This document shows positions 31,556-35,440 of a stretch of 35,440 nucleotides of DNA, piece after piece. This DNA is from an uncultured Lachnospiraceae bacterium (GTDB lineage Bacteria > Bacillota > Clostridia > Lachnospirales > Lachnospiraceae). The stretch lies in assembly GCA_910588755.1 (NCBI GenBank), contig CAJUQZ010000011.1, positions 16,481 through 51,920 on the forward strand, read 5' to 3'. The notes under the pieces are model-generated. The model saw only the letters and a list, made by a program, of their open reading frames with translations. It was not told the origin of the DNA and ran no database searches. Each line of letters starts with the position of its first letter. Within the stretch, counting starts at the first letter, position 1. The position numbers and the translations under genes are program-made.

Positions 31556-33970
31556 CTACGACATAACCAGCTCCACCTCATTCTCCTTTGCAAGAATCGC
31601 TGCGGGGATGTAGTTCCCCTCCATCTTCTTTCCGTTTACCGTCAGCGACCGACAGCCGGATTCTGTATGATTTGGGTTCTTTACGACAATGTGCAGGTGA
31701 CTTTCGCGAAAATCCTTGTCAATCTCAAAGTGCTCCCATGCCTTTGGTATGGAGGGCGCTATCCTAAGTCCGCCAAAGTCAGGACGCATACCAAGAATCC
31801 CTTCCACACAGCCTACCATGACCGTGGACGCCGTACCAGTCAGCCAGTGCACATGAGAGCGCCCAAAGTGCGGACTTGCCTTTCCCTCCGTAAACTGCCC
31901 ATAGCAGTAAGGTTCAAGCTTTCGGATTTCCGCCCTGTCATTCTGGGCAGCCGGCGCGTTCTCCTTAAAGTATGCAAACGCCCTCTCCCCGTGTCCGCAA
32001 AGCGCCTCCGCAAGAATGATCCATCCCTGTGACTGTGAGAATATACCCGCGTTTTCCTTGACGCCCGCATTATAGATAACCGCAAGTGCGCCGTCAAATG
32101 CCTCAAGGTGATACGGCGGGTCCATCAGCACCGCGCCATATTCTGTGTTCAGCCGCTCATGCACCAGCGCAAGCGCCCTGTCTGCCTGCTCGTCTGTGGC
32201 CAGTCCACTAATCACCGCCCAGCTCTGCGGGTTCAACCACATGTTTGCCTCCTTGTCGTCCCTCTTTCCTATGACTTCACCTGTCTCTGTAAACCCTCTA
32301 ATAAACCTGTCCTCATTCCAACAGAGCTTCTGGATCAGCGCTTCTAGCTCCATCTGTTTCTGATCAAGGAAAGAAATGTAGGCATCGTCCTTCTTGTATG
32401 CGGCAAACTTTTTTAATATCGTCATCGCATAGTAATACTGTAAAGCGACGAAAGAAGACTCCCCGTTTTTGCCCAGCCGCAGACAGTCGTTCCAGTCCGC
32501 GTACAGTCCTGCTGGCATTCCGTGCGGTCCCAGATGGTTCATGGAAAAATCAACAGCGCGCTTTAAGTGCTCGTAGACCGTCCCCTTATCTTTATTTGCA
32601 AACGGAATCACCTCATCGATAAAAGCGAGATCCCCCGATTCCGACACATACTTGTAAACTGTCGGAAACAGCCACAGCGCATCGTCTGCCCGGTATGCAG
32701 GATGCCCTGTCTCCTTCACATAGGAGGCATCATCGGGCGTGTCCTCATGCCCCGGGTTATGCGTAAACTTCACCAGCGGAAGTCCGCCGCCATTGTCCAC
32801 CTGTGCCGAGAGCATGAACCGAAGCTTCTCCGCTGCCATTTCAGGCGCTAGATGGATCACACCCTGGATATCCTGTACCGTGTCACGATAGCCGTATCCG
32901 TTCCGAAGCCCACAGTAGACAAACGATGCCGCGCGCGACCAGATAAAGGTCATAAAGCAATTGTAGGCATTCCATGTGTTGATCATCGTATTGAATGCCT
33001 CATCGGGCGTCTTTACCTGAAAATGGGACAGGCGGCCATGCCAGTGGGCTATGAGCGCCGCAAGCTCCTCTGCACATGTCCCTGATGGCTGCTGGTAGTC
33101 CTCTAGCGTCCTGTCCGCCTCCTCCTTCTCTTTCATTCCCAGTATGAACGCAAGCTCCTTTGTCTCACCCGCCGCAAGTGTAATTGCCGCTGTAAGCGCC
33201 CCGCAGGCATTCTCATTATAGCTAAGCGCCCCGCCAAGGTCTCCGTCTGCCACCCCGGCCGGGTTGGCATAGTTATGATAACGCCCGAGAAACTTTTCCT
33301 TATCACCACAATAGGAATCCACCCTGGCCCCGACCAGTCCGAAGAAGCGGTCCCTGGCGCGCTTGTTATCAATCTCTCTGCCGTCTGACAGCCCGTCGAG
33401 ATTGCCGTGGATTGTCTGACGGATACAGTTTCTGTCGAAGGCTGTCCGCGAGATAAACAGGGAGTACTGGAGATTGACTTGATCCTGCTCGTAGTTGTCA
33501 TTGTTCGTAAATTCCGCATAGCCTGTGATATTCAGATGTCTCACTGTATCAGAGTTGTTCGTCACCTTCAGGTTCCACACCTCATGCGACTTGTCAAGTG
33601 GCACATAGTACAATGCCTCCGAGTGAACACCGCTGTATTCCGCTTCTATCCGGGTATACCCTGTCCCGTGATAGCATTTGCTCAGGTAAGCCTCCAGATC
33701 CTTTCCGACAGGCTGCCATGACGCCGACCAGAAATCCCGGCTATCATTGTCTCGGATATAAATATAACGCCCCGGCTGGTCAAAGCCGTTGAACACATAC
33801 CGCAGAATCCTACCGTTTGCCCCCGACTTCGCGAAGCTGTAGCCGCCTGCATTGTTGGAGATAACCGCTCCGTACTCGGGGGAGCCAAGGTAGTTTGCCC
33901 ACGGCGCCGGAGTGTCTGGCCTCGTAATCACATATTCCCTTTTTTCATCATCAAAATAACCATACTGCAT
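31556..33970 (-). CDS. GH94 phosphorylase, cellobiose-phosphorylase type
   Basis: This 804-residue soluble enzyme has the length and domain order of GH94 cellobiose/chitobiose phosphorylases. An N-terminal beta-sandwich (MQYGYFDDEKREYVITRPDTP, ISNNAGGYSF) and a helical linker precede the (alpha/alpha)6 barrel with NGYGYRDTVQDIQG near residue 357 and the catalytic Asp D492 in ADWND, and a C-terminal beta domain follows. It splits a beta-linked disaccharide with phosphate into alpha-glucose-1-phosphate and glucose. The exact linkage cannot be read from sequence; beta-1,4 is the first guess, beta-1,3 or other is possible. The start is 12 bases after the stop of the other GH94 gene, so the two are an operon. 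It has no signal peptide and acts after import. Confidence 0.85.
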   Translation of the reverse strand: MQYGYFDDEKREYVITRPDTPAPWANYLGSPEYGAVISNNAGGYSFAKSGANGRILRYVFNGFDQPGRYIYIRDNDSRDFWSASWQPVGKDLEAYLSKCYHGTGYTRIEAEYSGVHSEALYYVPLDKSHEVWNLKVTNNSDTVRHLNITGYAEFTNNDNYEQDQVNLQYSLFISRTAFDRNCIRQTIHGNLDGLSDGREIDNKRARDRFFGLVGARVDSYCGDKEKFLGRYHNYANPAGVADGDLGGALSYNENACGALTAAITLAAGETKELAFILGMKEKEEADRTLEDYQQPSGTCAEELAALIAHWHGRLSHFQVKTPDEAFNTMINTWNAYNCFMTFIWSRAASFVYCGLRNGYGYRDTVQDIQGVIHLAPEMAAEKLRFMLSAQVDNGGGLPLVKFTHNPGHEDTPDDASYVKETGHPAYRADDALWLFPTVYKYVSESGDLAFIDEVIPFANKDKGTVYEHLKRAVDFSMNHLGPHGMPAGLYADWNDCLRLGKNGESSFVALQYYYAMTILKKFAAYKKDDAYISFLDQKQMELEALIQKLCWNEDRFIRGFTETGEVIGKRDDKEANMWLNPQSWAVISGLATDEQADRALALVHERLNTEYGAVLMDPPYHLEAFDGALAVIYNAGVKENAGIFSQSQGWIILAEALCGHGERAFAYFKENAPAAQNDRAEIRKLEPYCYGQFTEGKASPHFGRSHVHWLTGTASTVMVGCVEGILGMRPDFGGLRIAPSIPKAWEHFEIDKDFRESHLHIVVKNPNHTESGCRSLTVNGKKMEGNYIPAAILAKENEVELVMS

Positions 33971-33982
33971 CGTCCTGTCCTC

Positions 33983-35440
33983 CTACACATCCAGCGTCAC
34001 ATCGACCATATGTACTACATCCTCCACAAGTGCTTCTACGCGCGCTCTATCCATATATGCCGCATTTTCTCTGATTTCAATTTCCCTGCCGTCGCACATA
34101 GCCTTCACAATCCGATATGTCCCATACGGATGCTTTTCGGGATTATGGTATCTGACAAGAAAGGTCCTTTTCAGGAAATTTAGCCTTATGGCAGCAGTCC
34201 CATCCGCACCAAACTGCTCCGCCATCAGCTTTGGCGCAAATACCATATTCCCAAGCCTTCCCCGCACACCATACACCTGCGTGATCATGGTCAGCATGTA
34301 CCAGCTTGCCGCCCCGGTCAGGTAGTGGTACATACCGCGCCCGTCCGCGTCAAAATACTCAGGTATTCCAGGATAGATCCTACTCGTCTGAAAATCCATC
34401 GCCGCCGACAGCAGTGTGTGAAGCGCCTTGTACCCCTCCTTCACAAATCCCTGTCCGTACAGGGCATTGGCGTACATAACTGTCATGTGGGAAAATACCG
34501 CGCCATTCTCCTTCTCGCCATACGCAAAGCCAAACATTCTGCCCAAGTCAAATTTATCCTCATCAAAACAAGTGTTCAGGCGGTATCCGCCAGCCTCCTT
34601 CTTGTAGAGATACCTGTCAGCGCTGCCACAGATCTTTGCTGTCATATCAGCGTCCGCCGTGCCGCTCATGATGGCAAATACCTGACTTGTGAGCATCATG
34701 CGCACATTATTGCCATGTACGCCCTCAACCTGATGCCCATTGTTGTCATAATAACCGTTAAACCACCCATTTCCGTCACTGTCTGTCACCCACTCGCTAC
34801 TTCTGATGTGCTCCATCATCCACGATGCCTTTTCCCTGAGATTTTGCACCAGCTCTGTAATAGGTATCCGCACCTTCCTGCCCGAACTGTCATGGGTACA
34901 GGTTTTCACATACTGGTCCAATATCGTCTGCTTCCATTCGATCCTGTCATACTTGTACGAATCCCCTGCAAGAAGGATGGCGATTTCTTCCGTCAGCTCC
35001 AGCTCATCCTGCTTTACCACACTCCCATACTGTTCAAGGTAATCCGCCAGTTCCCTAAAATTATAGGCATAGGCGCTTGTAAACGCCACGCTCTCCCCCC
35101 TGTCCGGCGCCATGTCGAGCGCGTCGTTCCAGTCCGCGTTGCGCAGCCGGATCTGGTTGTGTTCCCCCACCTCATAAAATGCACAAAGCTGCTGCAACAG
35201 GATATGCTCCGCAATACTTCCAAGATAGACCGTACCGTCAGGCGTCCTCTGCTGCATGCCGTACGCCTCACTCCACGCACTGTCAACAGCCAGCCCCCTA
35301 TGTACCAGCCGATCCTTAAAATACGGAACCTTCTCACCCAGAATCCCGATGTCCCCAGTCTGGTCTATGTAAAGCTTCGTCGTCAGAAACGGCCAAAAGC
35401 CATGATCCATCCAAACGCGCGCGATGCCGTTTCTGTCCGC
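33983..35440 (-). CDS. GH94 phosphorylase, oligosaccharide (cellodextrin/laminaribiose) type, C-terminal part
   Basis: The gene is cut by the right window edge; the last 485 residues are visible and the frame is open to 35440. It shows RNGIARVWMDHGFW, then YLGSIAEHILLQQLCAFYEVGEHN and RLRNADWNDALDMAPDRGESVAFTS, with the catalytic Asp in ADWND, features of longer GH94 enzymes (cellodextrin, laminaribiose or beta-oligoglucan phosphorylases). It is clearly different from the shorter GH94 gene that follows it by 12 bases. The pair would shorten an imported oligosaccharide step by step to glucose-1-phosphate and glucose, saving ATP. The missing N-terminal half prevents a length-based choice of substrate. 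Confidence 0.85.
   Translation of the reverse strand, partial: ADRNGIARVWMDHGFWPFLTTKLYIDQTGDIGILGEKVPYFKDRLVHRGLAVDSAWSEAYGMQQRTPDGTVYLGSIAEHILLQQLCAFYEVGEHNQIRLRNADWNDALDMAPDRGESVAFTSAYAYNFRELADYLEQYGSVVKQDELELTEEIAILLAGDSYKYDRIEWKQTILDQYVKTCTHDSSGRKVRIPITELVQNLREKASWMMEHIRSSEWVTDSDGNGWFNGYYDNNGHQVEGVHGNNVRMMLTSQVFAIMSGTADADMTAKICGSADRYLYKKEAGGYRLNTCFDEDKFDLGRMFGFAYGEKENGAVFSHMTVMYANALYGQGFVKEGYKALHTLLSAAMDFQTSRIYPGIPEYFDADGRGMYHYLTGAASWYMLTMITQVYGVRGRLGNMVFAPKLMAEQFGADGTAAIRLNFLKRTFLVRYHNPEKHPYGTYRIVKAMCDGREIEIRENAAYMDRARVEALVEDVVHMVDVTLDV

Overview
The window looks like a chromosomal segment from a Gram-positive anaerobe of the Clostridia, most likely family Lachnospiraceae. The grounds are moderate G+C, strong AGGAGG-type ribosome binding sites, sigma-A promoters with 17-bp spacers, and characteristic families (DUF815, Na/Pi-PhoU fusion, PadR-DUF2812 pair, LysM-GH18 and Csp-like spore proteases, GH94 phosphorylases). 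I see no rRNA, tRNA or CRISPR array. The family assignment is inference from gene content; nothing here names a species.

Layout. 1-3003 (minus): the 5' part of a periplasmic-type amino-acid-binding sensor or transporter gene, a bifunctional siroheme synthase, and a DUF1624 membrane acyltransferase-like protein. 3213-4343 (plus): an orphan tyrosine recombinase. 4355-6160 (minus): a Na/phosphate cotransporter with PhoU domain and its own promoter. 6320-11076 (minus): a four-gene operon read from one clear promoter. It starts with an in-frame fusion of a TtcA-like tRNA thiolase to a LarE-like sulfur transferase, then TcdA, an unknown 240-residue protein with a nuclease-like motif, and a DUF815 AAA+ ATPase. 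11077-11325 holds a dense cluster of inverted repeats. 11326-12057 (minus) is a ferritin-like di-metal protein. 12187-14210 (plus) is a compact operon of pyridoxamine kinase, ECF-type S component and a small radical SAM protein. 14215-14775 (minus) is a Nudix hydrolase.

15040-24448 is mainly signalling and spore-type functions. It has a receiver protein with a degenerate first domain, a PocR-domain hybrid histidine kinase, an HD-GYP phosphodiesterase, a LysM-GH18 hydrolase, a Csp-like subtilase and a chemotaxis receptor. 24708-25817 is a PadR-DUF2812 pair under a promoter overlapped by a large inverted-repeat operator. 26136-27038 is an AraC-GyrI regulator. 27322-35440 is a glucan-utilisation locus: binding protein, two permeases, a divergent AraC regulator and two GH94 phosphorylases, the last cut by the window edge.

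The most interesting items are the TtcA-LarE fusion and its operon, the B6-kinase/ECF/radical SAM trio, the PocR phosphorelay with pseudo-receivers, the structured intergenic cluster at 11183-11322, and the PadR operator. All functional statements come from reading motifs by eye; no database search was possible.
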